Below, piece after piece: positions 1 to 15,303 of a DNA stretch of 64,000 nt. The stretch is from Begonia masoniana (Eukaryota > Streptophyta > Magnoliopsida > Cucurbitales > Begoniaceae), in assembly GCA_022432975.1 (NCBI GenBank), contig CM039510.1, positions 30,492,412-30,556,411 of the forward strand. The letters run 5' to 3'. Every line of letters starts with the position of its first letter. The first letter of the stretch is position 1. The notes beneath the pieces were generated by a model. That model worked only from the letters and a program-made list of their open reading frames with translations. It had not been told where the DNA came from and did no database searches. Made by a program: the position numbers and the translations under genes.

Positions 1-202
1 CGGAAATAATTTCGTGGAAGCCCCGCATAGAGACAAGGACTTCAAACTAAAGCCTCTGCGGATGCCCGGTCACGAAGTGCAGACAGGAAGTGAGGTAGCC
101 CACATCTTAAACCGCGGAAGCCCATTGTCTCTTTGTTGTCTCCAACAACTATATACCCGCTAATAGCCAGAGAACACCCACAACTCAACATTTTGAAGAG
201 GA

Positions 203-213
203 CTATAAATAAA
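203..213 (+). promoter_or_regulatory. TATA-like box of the copia LTR
   Basis: CTATAAATAAA inside the LTR, upstream of a long T/C-rich leader. A promoter role is inferred from position and sequence only. Confidence 0.4.
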
Positions 214-623
214 ATCGCACTTCTTTGTGTAAACTACCTTGAGTCATTCTTACTAAAGTACTGCCAATTTTTCTGTGAAGTATTCCACTCTTTGTTTAAC
301 TCAACTTTCTCATTTCAACCTGAGATTTCTATTTATAAGAGTTTGGTTATTTATGCTTTAACTTTCAAACACTTCTACTCTTATATTGGTGAAAGATCAA
401 AGGGTGATGTCTGTGCAAGAGTCCAGTGTAAGATTTGATTGAAATCAGCAAGATCAATAAATCATAACTAGAAGGTTTAGTGAGGAAAAAATCTTCAAGA
501 CAGAGTCTTGAAGCGCAAACGTAAATAAAGTTGGTTGAACTGCATTAATAAATTGGTTGCATCTTTCCCTCTTACTTTTTTGCTCATTATTGTTGATATT
601 CGTTGAATATTAAACTTAAGATA

Positions 624-3147
624 TGTCACGACCCTAACACTGTACCCAATTTTCCGTACATATTTTTTTTTTTTAACTTTATCCTTATACTTTAAATAAA
701 CTCTAAGCGGAACATAAACCGGAATCGGAATTGAAGTTTATGTTTTAAATCGTTTAAAACAAAACTATTTATAAACTTTAAAACAATTAAAAACAATTTA
801 ATTAAAACATAAAATAATTGATTAAAACAACTAAAATCAATCACAGGGACAAAAAGGGAGTTTCGCTCTCAATATAAAGGGGCGATTGCAACAGGCGAAT
901 GTTCGCCTGTTGCATATCGCCTGTGGCGATTAATCCCCACAGTTTGTGGCGATCAATCGCCACACCCTCTGGATTTCTCCAGGGGGAGGTGACTCGATCG
1001 CCACGCTTGGCGACTGTTCGCCAAGCGTTCTGCCTTCCCTCTCCCATTCACTTCATCCTTCCCCTTTTTTTCCTTTTCTCCTGCACCAATTACACACACA
1101 TCACAATTCAATATCTCCTTAACACTTCATTACCAACAAATACAACATTCATCATAAGAACTTAACTCAATCAAAACCGAACATTCACACGCTCTCGTAA
1201 CCTCGTCCAAAACCGACTCATAACGTATTTAAAACTAAGTAGAGTTCCCTGAAAACGGACTGCGTGGATACGTTCGAAAACTATACATTTCCTCATGTTT
1301 TAAATCACTAAAAATTCTAATAAGACTTTACAAAAGCAGTTATAAACAGGTTTTCTAAAACGTTTAAAAACATCTAAGAATAAACCTATCCACTATCAGA
1401 ACCAAACACCCTAAAATATTTCTATCTGTACAATTATTTCAGCCTGACAATTCTCAAAAACATCAAAACACCAAACCATGAGTCCCACGGGTCAAAATGC
1501 GCCTCGACTGCGCCAGCACACCACCACGAGCCATCCTCCGTCAACTGGACTCATGCCTCAGGAGGAGGAACGTCGTCCTCACCTGTTTCTTCGTAGTCAC
1601 CTACACCATACAGACATCTAAGAGATAAAAAAATCTCAGTAAGACTCGTAAATGTAAATGCATGCTATGCGTGTGAGCTAGTAAACCATGCGTCATTTTC
1701 TTTACTTTAATATGCACTGTAGGTGTCACAGAGATCCTATCCCCCTAACCGGAGAGAGCTCATCCAGCGGGCGGACTACTCTTTCCAGCTAGAGGAGGGG
1801 GGTGCACGCTTACAACATGTACAGCCGTGCCTGAGCCCCACCTCGCGTGACCTGTAAACTGTATGCCTTGCGGCTTGTAAACTATATGCCTCACGGCTGT
1901 GTTTCTTTACGTTATTTTTAAAACATCGTGCGGAAATTCATTTTCATGCTTTTCTTTAAAACACGTGATGCGTGAACAGTTTATATCTTAAAGTAAACAA
2001 TCACATATATACCATCAAGACTATAAATATATAACCTATAACCTATAAAACAACTAAACCTGTCTACCCAACCAAAGCAAATAAACATACGCATCTCCAA
2101 AACTCATCGAGACGACTTCGACGTACGGTGTAGGCCAATCGGCCAAAGAAGATCACGAGAACTTACCTCGTGTCCAAAGCAGCTCAAGCTTCGTCCACGA
2201 GCGTTGTTCACCTAAGCAATTCACAATGTTCATCGTTAAAACGAATTTAAACTTCTAAACGTCCAAATTTGACAAAAACATTAACTAAAGAATTTTCTTA
2301 AAATCTTAACCTAACTAATCGAAGTATTTAAACCACGATTAACACGCGATAGTTTAAAAATCACAATTAACGAGTTTTCCTAAAAACTTGAAAATTCTCA
2401 AATTCTCAAATTTTAACATTTCTCACAATTCACTCTAACTTCGTCCAATAACGTTCAATACGTCTTTTATATCGTTAATCACATTAAACCTATTAATTTC
2501 GGACCCTAAATCGCATTTTTTAACAAAACCCTAATCGTATAACCTAAACGTATAACTCTACGAAACTCAAAATCTAACGCTCTAAAACTTTAGAATCATA
2601 CCTAGAGCGTCGATTGGAGAAGAAAACACGAAGAACGGCGGACGAACGGAAGAGAAATCGGAGGTCAGAAGTCGAAGGAATCGTCGATGGCAGAGAGCTT
2701 CACTCTCTGGTTCTCTCGCGCAGCAGGGAAGAAATAAGGAAGAAAGAGATTATGTGTTATTTTATAATTTTGATTTGGCAAATTACCGTTTTGTCCTTGC
2801 ATTGTTTTTATATTTGTTTCGTCGTTTGTTTCGTTAATTAACTAGCTATTCGGTTCCACCAAATCTCCTTATTTCACCAATAAGTCCAACTTATTATTTG
2901 GGATTTATTAAAATTGTCCGTTCATAATTCGGACCTCGTTTACTATTTTTACTAAAATGTCTTTTACATTACGAGAAACGTAATTTCTCGAAACATAGCA
3001 TTATCACTCCAAAAAATCCTGTATATTCCTATTAATCATTAAGATCGAAATGACGCTTTCTTTTCGTAAAACGGGTTTGATTTGACATATTTACAAAAAT
3101 ACCATTATATATTAAAATAATAATATCCAGAAAAGCTAGGTGTTACA
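624..3147 (-). repeat. Element I, 3' LTR
   Basis: About 2.52 kb, closely similar to 6808-9381. On the minus strand a GTAAGT donor-like site begins at 2166 and is preceded by a 45-nt segment (2167-2211) that follows a CTTAG acceptor-like site. GGCGAT/ATCGCC-rich inverted repeats lie at about 880-1030, near the element-sense 3' end. A microsatellite-free, AT-rich body makes up the rest. Confidence 0.9.
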
Positions 3148-6060
3148 TTCTATCCACCTTATTTAAAATTTTGTCCTCAAAATTTGTTATAGCTTATAGT
3201 CCTTGACATTACTGTCTCATGTCTTGTGGCATTTTACTTCGGTTAATCATCTGTACTTACGGTTCTTCGTCGTGGTTCTAAACTAAAACCCTACTATATT
3301 CTCCAACATTGGCCCTAACTTCGTATTCCCCACTTTCGATTGATCATACACGTCCCCACTCACGTACCAAGCATAATCCAAATTCTTCAATCTCAATCGA
3401 TTAACCCGACAACATATTTGTCACCTTAACACTTGCGCATGTACCAACTTTCGATTTTTACTTAATCACTCACAGATTAAATCTCTTAATAATACTAACT
3501 TCAAAATTTACTCTTTATCGACGTCTTTCTTCCGCTGTCCTTTTAGGTCAGAGCTATACCTAAGCTTCCCAACACCAGTCAAATTGAATACCTCAACACA
3601 ATTTCCTTGATCATGTTCACAATCGGGATACACACCAACGGAATTTCTACATTAACTTCCTAATCGTAGTCCTTATTTTCAGTTCACGCATCAAATCTTA
3701 CCAAATTTCTACGTCTTAACCAAACGACCTCTAACTGTGTACTTCACACTTAACGTCCCGAGCACGTGTTGGTTTGCATTTAGTCACCCTAAAACATTAA
3801 ACTCTCTCTCACTTATTAATTGGTTTCTACTAAAGATTGTCTCTTATCCTCAACCCTCAAAATAACTTCCACTCCTCGAATTGAGTTCCTTTAGTTTCTA
3901 TCTTTCTTAATCTCGTGTTTACCGAATATGTACCTAACCACTTTACGCACTCAGAGTCTTCTCAATTTACTTACTCCATTGCTAAGTCTCAATTTATTCT
4001 ACGACCTTACCCACCTATCGGGTATAACAATTTCTATATATATTTATTGGAGCTGTAAACTAAACTCGTGTATAAGTTCGTTGGCCTTAACCTTAGTTAC
4101 TATTACGACCACCCGAGTCCTCATTTCTCTAGTAAGGTTCCCTTAGAACTTCTCCATCAACAGTATCCAAATTGTACATTTCCTTGGGCTCCTTGCAGGT
4201 CTTAACAAAATTTCTCAACTAAGATTTAAATCTCTAAATTTCACAAATCATCTCGTCGAGATTACCTCGAGGTCTCGGTGAGTCTAATTGGGAGTTAAAG
4301 TTACTACCCGCTAGGGACTCAGGTCCCATTGTAATTAGGATATCCTAAACATCATATTTCGTTCTAAACTTCCTCAATGAATTCTATCGCTATGGCTTTA
4401 ACTAATTGCTCTCACTATCTATATTATGCTCATCTGCCTGACTCGCATCCTTATTAACTCCAGGCACAATTAAATTCTCAATTTTTGCCATAGACTTATT
4501 CTAAGCTGTTTATTTAACCTAGATCATTAATGTGCCCATCGGTATCGACTTGTTAACCGTCAAACCTTTGGGAATTTTTTTTTTTTTAAATGGGTTCATT
4601 GAAATTTTCATTCTTTCTATTCGGGTTGTAGATATACTATTCGACCTTCGTGAAATAATTCATCCCACGGTCTTCTTGTTTGAAAACTTGTTGTAGATGT
4701 GTTCACGTCCTTTATTCTAATTCCTCAAGTTTCCAAATCTTATTCTTCTATTTCTCCAAAAGAAGGATTCAGAAACATCTTTTCGTTAAGGTTAACCCTC
4801 GTAGACTATCGCACACTGATGTTTCTACTTCCATACCGGAGGTAAGTCCCAGGCTGTGATCTTTAACTTGAACCGTATTAACTATAGGCCCATTACTAAA
4901 TCCCCTATACTTTTAAGTCAAAGGAATTTACAATCTCTTACCTTGTCACCTCATTCCACATACGATACACACTCTTGTTGATTACCCATTTCTTATTAAC
5001 GTCGCACACGTCACACTTAGCTTATAAATATGACTTCTAACTCAAGGCGTTAAACCCTTCTTTAATTAACTACTGTATTTGGGTTTCTAAAATAGTCCAA
5101 CCCTTATGTTTAGTCTCACTCCAGTTAAACCACCATCTCTTCTACGGTCATACTAGTCGCTTTAAACCTTGAAACACGACTTCTGATTTAGAGTGCTAGA
5201 CTTTTCTTTCAGTAATTAGCATGTTTGTGTCCTTAAGTTCTTCGTAGTTCTTAGGCCTCTGCTTCATACCTTCACTCAACACTCCCTATCGCACGAATTG
5301 TCTATTACTCTCTAATTACTCTCAACTTTACTATGTCTCCCTCTCATAGAAAGTCGGTTGAAATCTCTCTCACAAATTGAGTAGTTGTTCATTATCGGCT
5401 AGTCTTCTAAGACTATATACTTATCTCCTGGGGACCGGCCAAACTCAAAACTCGAGCATTACCTTTTTGTATAACCATCCTCCCTCTATTGCCTCGAGAT
5501 TCATTAACCTCCCAGCTCCAAGTAAATTCCTTTATCTTCTTCATCGATACAGGTCGATACGAACACTCCTACATAACCGCGTTTTTAACGTTGCGTTGTT
5601 CCATCACCCCTTTACAAAAGAAGTCAACGCATTGCATACCCTTTCAACAATCTACTTAAACTAAGCTTTCGAGTGCCACCCATGTCCAGGTGTTCCCAAC
5701 TTCTTGTAGATCCAAGTTACTTAATTTCCTGTTATATTTTCTTATCTACTAGTACGTACTAACGACATCTTGACAATCTAGAACATTCTCTAAACTACAA
5801 ATTTCTCCTCGATTGATCACATTCTAAACTCTAAGGGTCTGTCAATTAGAGTCTAATTCTCATTTATTCAAATCTTGTATCCCATAAATTGTACTCACCC
5901 CATAGAAATTTGAATCTTAAGTGCTCAATTCTCGCGGTGATATCGAGTCATGGACTTTAACGCACAACTCTTCTCCTCCTATATTCGAAGTCTATGTCAT
6001 CTCCTATTTATTTTTCTTTTACGTTAAGTCAACCTATCACACAACTATCTCCCCAAAAAT
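3148..6060 (-). other. Element I internal region without coding potential
   Basis: About 2.9 kb, T/C-rich on the plus strand (A/G-rich in element sense), with no long ORF and no reverse transcriptase or integrase motif that I can read. It ends at the 3' LTR with a purine-rich tract (AAGGTGGATAGAA in minus sense). Similar A/G-rich non-coding sequence fills elements E and D. Confidence 0.6.
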
Positions 6061-6639
6061 TTAATTTCTAATATCCTTTATTCCATTATCTGCCAAAAAC
6101 AAAACTATACCTGAAGCGACTGACGGTGGGGCAGCCTTCCCGGCTTCGATTGGGGTAACTACTCTCGGTGCACCTCTCTTTTGATCCCCACAAGGTTGGG
6201 TTCGGTTCAATAGTGGACAATCCTTGATATAGTGGCCCGCCTCTCCACACCGATAGCACCTATTCGTACCTATCCAGCAAGCTCCGTAATGCTCTTTCTG
6301 GCATTTCAGACACAAAGGTTTCCGAGAAGTTCCTTGTGCCCGGCTTCCTTTATTCTGGACCTTTCTTCAGTCATACGCCCTTTTAACGCCTCTTTGTTAT
6401 TCTTCCTCTACTGGGCGCGATAGAAACTCTACGGGGAACCTATCCATACCGTGGTTGCTGGGAGCAATCACTATTTGAGTTCTAAGACCCTCTCGATTTA
6501 TTAGTGTATCCAGCTGACGAGATTGGATATCTATGTATCGGGCTTGTTGGTCAAGATGTCGGGATTGTTGGGCAATGAATTTCTTTAGGTGGTTTATCGT
6601 ATCGTCTCTGTCATCTCTGTTATTTCCTCGACGCACCAT
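6061..6639 (-). pseudogene. Element I gag: N-terminal coil plus nucleocapsid zinc knuckle, capsid missing
   Basis: Two pieces are visible. 6397-6639 encodes 80 residues starting MVRRGNNRDD, followed by a Gln-rich heptad-like stretch that looks like the coiled N-terminus of chromovirus gag. 6061-6315 encodes a CX2CX4HX4C nucleocapsid knuckle (CYRCGEAGHYIKDC) preceded by CLKCQ..HYGAC. The capsid domain normally lying between them (about 150 residues) is absent. Decay has put the two parts in different frames. No protease follows. Confidence 0.7.
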
Positions 6640-6783
6640 ATTTATGTAACTCCTATAAAAGTTAAAACAAACAAATCCTCTAAGAAACTGAAATCAAATA
6701 AAACTATAAACATACTTATAGTTGATGAAGAATGTCCGCGTAGTGGCTGTGCAGTCGAGCAGTCTACAGAACCGATTTTAAAA

Positions 6784-6802
6784 CCCGGGGGCTCTGATAC
6801 CA
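6784..6802 (-). other. Primer binding site of element I (tRNA-iMet)
   Basis: On the minus strand TGGTATCAGAGCCCCCGGG lies 6 bases inside the 5' LTR end. TGGTATCAGAGC is the usual initiator-Met primer site of plant gypsy elements. This fixes the element's orientation. Confidence 0.85.
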
Positions 6803-6807
6803 TAAGT

Positions 6808-9381
6808 TGTCACAACCCTAACACTGTACCCAATTCCCCGTACATATTTTTTTTTTTTTAACTTTATCCTTATACTTTAAATAAACTCTAAGCAGAACAT
6901 AAACCGGAATCGGAATTGAAGTCTATGTTTTAAATCGTTTAAAACAAAACCATTTATAAACTTTAAAACAATTAAAAACAATTTAATTAAAACATAAAAT
7001 AATTGATTAAAACAACTAAAATCGATCACAGGGACAAAAAGGGAGTTTCGCTCCCCATATACAGGGGCGATCAGTCGCCCATAAAGGGGGCGACTGATCG
7101 ACCTTCGGCGATTGCAACAGGCGAAATGTTCGCCTGTTGCATATCGCCTGTGGCGATCAATCGCCACACCCTCTGGATTTCTCCAGAGGGAGGCGACTCG
7201 ATTGCCACGCTTGGCGACTGTTCGCCAAGCGTTCTGCCTTCCCTCTCCCATTCACTTCATCCTTCCCCTTTCTTTCCTTTTCTCCTGCACCAATTACACA
7301 CACATCACAATTCAATATCTCCTTAACACTTCATTACCAACAAATACAACATTCATCATAAGAACTTAACTCAATCAAAACCGAACATTCACACGCTCTC
7401 GTAACCTCGTCCAAAACCGACTCATAACGTATTTAAAACTAAGTAGAGTTCCCTGAAAACGGACTGCGTGGATACGTTCGAAAACTATACATTTCCTCCT
7501 GTTTTAAATCACTAAAAATTCTAATAAGACTTTACAAAAGCAGTTATAAACAGGTTTTCTAAAACGTTTAAAAACATCCAAGAATAAACCTATCCACTAT
7601 CAGAACCAAACACCCTAAAATGTTTCTATCTGTACAATTATTTCAGCCTGACAATTCCCAAAAACATCAAAACACCTAACCATGAGTCCCACTGGTCAAA
7701 ATGCGCATCGACTGCGCTAGCACACCACCGCGAGCCATTCTCCGTCAACTGGACTCATGCCTCAGGAGGAGGAACGTCGTCCTCACCTGTTTCTTCGTAG
7801 TCACCTACACCATACAGACATCTATGAGATAAAAAAATCTCAGTAAGACTCGTAAATGTAAATACATGCTATGCGTGTGAGCTAGTAAACCATGCGTCAT
7901 TTTCTTTACTTTAATATGCACTGTAGGTGTCACCGAGATCCTATCCCCCTAACCGGAGAGAGCTCATCCAGCGGGCAGACTACTCTTTCCAGAGGAGGGG
8001 GGTGCACGTTTACAACACGTACAGCCGTGCCTGAGCCCCACCTCGCGTGACCTGTAAACTATATGCCTTGCGGCCTGTAAACTGTATGCCTTGCGGCCTG
8101 TAAACTGTATGCCTCACGGCTGTGTTTCTTTGCGTTATTTTTAAAACATCGTGCGGAAATTCATTTTCATGCTTTTCTTTAAAACACGTGATGCGTGAAC
8201 AGTTTATATCTTAAAGTAAACAATCACATATATACCATCAAGACTATAAATACATAACCTATAACCTATAAAACAACTAAACCTGTCTACCCAACCAAAG
8301 CAAATAAACATACGCATCTCCAAAACTCCTCGAGACGACTTCGACGTACGGTGTAGGCCAATCGGCCAAAGAAGATCACGAGAACTTACCTCGTGTCCAA
8401 AGCAGCTCAAGCTCCGTCCACGAGCGTTGTTCACCTAAGCAATTCACAATGTTCATCGTTAAAACGAATTTAAACTTCTAAACGTCCAAATTTGACAAAA
8501 ACATTAACTAAAGAATTTTCTTAAAATCTTAACCTAACTAATCGAAGTATTTAAACCACGATTAACACGCGATAGTTTAAAAATCACAATTAACGAGTTT
8601 TCCTAAAAACCCAAAAATTCTCAAATTCTCAAATTTTAACATTTCTCACAATTCACTCTAACTTCGTCCAATAACGTTCAATACGTCCTTTATATCGTTA
8701 ATCACATTAAACCTATTAATTTCGGACCCTAAATCGCATTTTTTAACAAAACCCTAATCGTATAACCTAAACGTATAACTCTACGAAACTCGAAATCTAA
8801 CGCTCTAAAACTTCAGAATCATACCTAGAGCGTCGATTGGAGAAGAAAACACGAAGAACGGCGGACGACCGGAAGAGAAATCGGAGGTCGGAAGTCGAAG
8901 GAATCGTCGATGGCAGAGAGCTTCGCTCTCTGGTTCTCTCGCGCAGTAGGGAAGAAATGAGGAAGAAAGAGATTATGTGTTATTTTATAATTTTGATTTG
9001 GCAAATTACTGTTTTGCCCTTGCATTGTTTTTATATTCGTTTCGTCGTTTGTTTCGTTAATTAACTAGCTATTCAGTTCCACCAAATCTCCTTATTTCAC
9101 CAATAAGTCCAACTTATTATTTGGGATTTATTAAAATTGTCCGTTCATAATTCGGACCTCGTTTACTATTTTTACTAAAACGTCTTTTACATTAGGAGAA
9201 ACGTAATTTCTCGAAACATAGCATTATCACTCCTAAAAATCCCGTATGTTCCTTAAAATTCCTATTAATCATTAGGATCGAAATGACGCTTTTTTTTTCG
9301 TAAAACGAATTTGATTTGACATATTTACAAAAATACCATTATATATTAAAATAATAATATCCAGAAAAGCTGGGTGTTACA
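6808..9381 (-). repeat. Element I, 5' LTR
   Basis: About 2.57 kb. In element sense, acceptor CTTAG is followed by a 45-nt segment at 8390-8434, then donor GTAAGT starting at 8389, then an intron-like stretch ending at the TGTAG acceptor near 7805. Arms CCTACACCGTAC (near 8345-8356) and GTATGGTGTAGG (near 7804-7815) are complementary with one G-U pair. Tandem copies of a CTGTAAACTRTATGCCTTGC unit lie between them near 8050-8120. GGGCGATC..GCCC palindromes occupy 7065-7110. Confidence 0.9.
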
Positions 9382-9564
9382 AGATATCTAGTTAACAAAA
9401 AGTTAAGTAATTAAGTTTGCAACGGTTAAGTTTTTAAATTCATGATAAGTTTAATAAACTTAATTCACCTCATTCTCAGGTTTATTTTGATCCAACAATT
9501 AGTATCAGAACAAGGTTAATTTCTTATTGTGATTGAAATATAAAATTTTATTTTGAAAATATCT

Positions 9565-9955
9565 ATGACTTTTAATTTGAATACTTCGCATGTGGAAGGA
9601 TCATCTATCTGTAGCCCATTTTTTTTCTTATGTTAATGATTACACGTATTTAAAATCTAGGATGAAATTTTTTGTCCAATCTATGAATTATGATTTATGG
9701 CATGTCATTGAAAATGGTCTTTAAACTGCTATTAAACTTGCAAATGATATAAATATTCTAAAATTTCCTTTTGAGTATGATGAGAATAATAAATGTATGT
9801 TGTCGTATTAAGCTTAAATGCCAAGTCAATTAAAATTTATATTGTGCACTTAATAAGATGAATTCATTATTGTAAAAGTGTAATAATGCTCACGAAATTT
9901 GACATCTACTTGAGGTCACACAAGGGAGAAAGAACCAAGAACAAGAAAATAAGAC
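9565..9955 (+). pseudogene. Copia-type gag (UBN2-like) remnant
   Basis: Reading across several stops and shifts, the sequence resembles the N-terminal gag of Ty1/copia elements: a start near 9565, a Trp/His-Val-Ile-Glu-Asn block near 9680-9715, an LNAK-like block near 9813 and an EVTHKG-like block near 9912. The family's usual continuation (zinc knuckle, protease, integrase) is absent. No function is expected. Confidence 0.5.
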
Positions 9956-10637
9956 GAGCATGCTTGTACACGAATTAAACTATTTTCTATAAAAAAAAAT
10001 GATGAAATTACAAGGCAAATGTTTACCTGTTTCCTTAACATTGAAACATTACTAATAGTGTGAAAATTCTTAGTAGAATTTATCTCCACGAAGAGCTGGT
10101 TGCCAATAAGAAAGAAGAATAAAAGCCTCAACCAAGCGCAGCTTCCTAGCAAGACCTGAAATGAACAAAAGCCTGGCTCAACACGACTATGGAGCTCTAC
10201 ATTTGTTCGTATGAACTTTATGCAGAAATCTCCCTCTCACATCTAAATTGAACGCCAATCAGAAGAAGAAATACTTCGTCGAACTTCTTCTTCAACAAGA
10301 CCAAGTAGCATAATCCAAGGCTAAAGCCAGTTGGTACGAATCCGGCATAGAATTTCAGTAAACACGAACCAGATCTGAAATACTATAATATGAACTGCAT
10401 TTTGAAATGCCAAAAGATATGCAGAAGAGTTGGACTAGATATTCATATCCACAATCAACATTACTCTAATTATTGTTTCTCACAAGCAGGAGGTGAGGAT
10501 TGCAGATTCAACCATTTCTCTACGACTCTACCCAATCCTGACTCCCGCTAAACTAAAATGGCTAAGCTCCGTTAGAAAAGTAGCAAGAACTAAGACTTTT
10601 ATAAATCAATGTTCTTAGATATTCATTACAAAAGATA
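9956..10637. other. Host sequence downstream of GGPPS
   Basis: No gene seen. It contains the 3' flank and probable 3' UTR of the minus-strand GGPPS gene. No transposon end was recognised. Confidence 0.5.
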
Positions 10638-12529
<1,892 letters not shown>

Positions 12530-12701
12530 TGATGCGATTCAATGAGCGACCAAGTCCAAGACCAAGAACAATGATCCAATTGAGGACATTGACGGTCTAA
12601 TAACGCTATCCAAAGCTAAGAAGATGCGGAGACCTTGTAAGGATTGATTTTAGAGATCCAAGAGAGAGGACTGCGACAACTTAATCTAAAACTATTAAAT
12701 G

Positions 12702-12715
12702 TAGGGGTGTGCAAA
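12702..12715 (+). repeat. hAT left terminal inverted repeat
   Basis: TAGGGGTGTGCAAA, the exact inverse of the right end at 19797-19810. Confidence 0.95.
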
Positions 12716-12845
12716 ACCGGTTTCGGTTCGGTTTTGGAGAGAAACCGAACCGAACCGATTGGTTTCGGTTTCGGACTTACAAAATCGAAATTGGTTTTGC
12801 AGCATACCAAAACCGAACCTAAACTTTCGGTTCGGTTTCGGTTTT

Positions 12846-13325
12846 ACAACCTATTTTCCAAAGAATAAAAAAAATGTAAATTTAAATTGGGAGAGATAAA
12901 AAACAATTAGATATATAGTCAAATATAAATAAATAAAAATGTATTAGAAGAATAAAAAACGAAAAGTAAAGTCAAAAATCAAAATAACATTAAATCCTTT
13001 TAGGAAATAAAAGTAATATCATAACAAAAGTAATAATATCAATTTATCAACGGCTACAATAAAGAAACAAACAAAATATCAAACAGAATATTCGCTCCAA
13101 GCCTTCAACTATTCCACCAATATTGGAAGAATATCTTCTTCTCCATTAGTTGACGTGAAATCTACAAAATATAATTGATAAACCAATTACATAAAATAAA
13201 TTAGAAGTATGAAACGAAAAAAAAAAACAAAGATATAAAATAAAACAGTACATACCTTGTTCAATTTCATCAATATTTGCCACTGAAGAATTAAAGTTGG
13301 TAGATTGATGTTTTGCCGTCCGAAT
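12846..13325. other. hAT non-coding end, transposase 3' side
   Basis: AT-rich sequence between the subterminal repeats and the transposase stop. No feature recognised. Confidence 0.5.
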
Positions 13326-15225
13326 CTAACTTTGAGTGCAAATAAGCGTCTCGACAGTCTTTGGGGACAAAGAACTACGAAATGAATCGAGCACACGTCC
13401 TCCGTTATTAAAGGTTGATTTTGAAGCAACTGTTGAAATGAGGATAACTAATACATCCCTTGCTATTTTACTCAATAGTGGAAATGTAAAGGAATTCACT
13501 TTCCACCATGCTAGAATATCAATTTTATCTGAAAACTTTGTTAATCGTTCATATAAATATTGATGAACTTCAGTCTGATTATTTGAATCGCCATCCTCAT
13601 CTTGATAATTAAAAAACATCTAATGCACCTTATTCCGGGTTGAAGTACTACTTTGTCTCATTACGGTAGAAGTCGTTCCAACCATCATACTAGAATTGTC
13701 TTCTGAAGTATCAAAATCAGATTTATAATGGAGATATAATCTTTCCATCACAATTTCTACTTGTCTCACTAAATCATTTGCCTTGTCACTATCAAACAAC
13801 ATGGTGAGACAATGTTTCAAAAATTTCATTTTATATCTAGGATCTAGTACAATTGCTACACACATCAACATATTGAATTTATCACAACTCCCCCAATATT
13901 TGTCAAACTTTCTTTGCATGTCAATAACCATTCTTCTCAACAATGGATTATCACATTGAGAGTGCTCATGGATAATCATTTTCAAATTACACACTTCACT
14001 CATATAAATATTGGAGGTGACATGTGAGGAGGCCGAAACGGAAACAGTTGTATCATAAAAGATCTTCAAAAACTTGACAAGCTCTCTAATATTAGCCCAG
14101 TCTTCTATTGTGGGTGGTCTTTCAATTTTTCCGCTCAAATCAAGAAAATAATGACTATCACTTTCAATTAACTTTGCAAAAGCTCTTTCATACTTTTCGG
14201 CGCTTTTTAACATTAAATATGTAGAATTCCATCTAGTAGCTCTTTCAAACATTACTTTTGCAAGTGATCTTTACATTTTCAACACAATTTCTAAATTGCT
14301 GTAGCCTTGCAGGAGAAGATCGAACATATTTCACCATTCTACGAACTCTTGCAATAGACTCTTGATGATCTTTTAAACCATCACACACAATCAAATCCAA
14401 AATATGTGCAAAACATCTCACATGCATGTGTTCTCCATTCAAAACTAATCCATTCCAATTTCTAATACTTTTGACCAAATACGAAATTGCAACTTCATTC
14501 GATGAAGCATTGTCAACTGTAATCGTCAAAACATTTTCAATTCCCCATTCAAACAAACATCTTTCTATTTCTTTACCAATCGTTTCGCCTTTATGATTCG
14601 AAATCAAGCAAAAATTGATAATTCTCTTACTCAATATCCAATCACTATCAATGTAATGAGCAGTTAATACCATGTAATTCAAATTTTGCACAGAAGTCCA
14701 TGTATCTGTAGTCAAGCATACTCGTTGAGATGTATTTCTAAAATAATCTTTCAATTTCAATTTTTCTTTTTCATAAATACTCATAATATCTCGTCCAATG
14801 GTAGTTCTAGAAGGTATGGAAAACTTAGGTTGAACATATTGCGAATATGTTCTAAAACCCTCTCCTTCAACGAATTTTAAAGGCAATTCATTAACAATAA
14901 TCATCTTTGCAAGCAATTCTCGACAAGTTTCAAGACTAAAACAAGTTACACTCGATTCCCCTCCCATATTCTGAAAGCTTAATGTCTTTTGCTTCCTATC
15001 AACACTTGCCAATAATTTGTTGCAATTAAGAATGTGTTTTTTCAAGTTTGTTGTCCCATTCTTCGATGGATGACATGCATATGACTGTGAGCAATGATTA
15101 CATTTTGCTCTAGGATTGCTACTATCAGAACTGTCAATCTTCGTAAAATGATTCCAAACTTCTGATTTTTTCCTTTTCGTTTGACAACGTGCAGGACCCT
15201 CTACACTATCATTAATGTTTTCCAT
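13326..15225 (-). pseudogene. hAT transposase, broken
   Basis: Three collinear pieces. Piece 1 (15225-14245, 326 residues) has a BED zinc finger (C42, C45, H64, C68) and the start of the RNase H-like fold, with D174 in TTDTWTS and D238 in TVDNA as the likely first two catalytic acids. Piece 2 (14252-13620, 210 residues) continues at the TRWNSTY motif after a one-base frameshift. Piece 3 (13619-13326) carries the C-terminal dimerisation block and follows piece 2 in frame after a TAG at 13620-13622. In piece 3 the conserved SES-x-F region reads SKSTF, replacing the Glu often assigned as the third catalytic acid. The family length is about 650-700 residues, so this copy is full-length but inactive. 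Confidence 0.88.
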
Positions 15226-15303
15226 CCTAAAACAAAGTTAATCGATCAAAATCAACGACTACATCAAAATACTACACATGTTGCTCTAATCTAATGCTCT
15301 CAG

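Larger units (their letters stand above)
624..9381 (-). mobile_element. Element I: non-autonomous Ty3/gypsy LTR retrotransposon
   Basis: Complete on the minus strand, with 5-bp target duplications AGATA at 619-623 and 9382-9386. The 5' LTR (minus sense) is 6808-9381 and the 3' LTR 624-3147. Both begin TGTAACACC and end GTTAGGGT..GTGACA or TTGTGACA in element sense. The primer site at 6784-6802 matches initiator tRNA-Met (TGGTATCAGAGC on the minus strand). A short gag remnant follows (6061-6639). The rest (3148-6060) has no recognisable protease, reverse transcriptase or integrase, so the element would have needed help from another element. It is inserted in a copia LTR. Confidence 0.9.
1..9955 (+). 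mobile_element. Degenerate Ty1/copia element: LTR, PBS and gag remnant (split by element I)
   Basis: The LTR occupies 1-618 and 9387-9499, with its start outside the window. It ends GATCCAACA at 9499 and is followed by a decayed initiator-Met primer site (TTAGTATCAGAAC, near 9502). A TATA-like CTATAAATAAA lies near 203-213. A gag remnant follows at 9565-9955 and nothing recognisable comes after it, so the element is truncated. Gypsy element I (624-9381) splits the LTR. The copia assignment rests on the gag remnant. Confidence 0.6.

Noticed and set aside
7003..7369. Small ORFs in the element I LTR
   Set aside because: Stop-poor frames in GC-rich inverted repeats, duplicated in both LTRs and without protein features.
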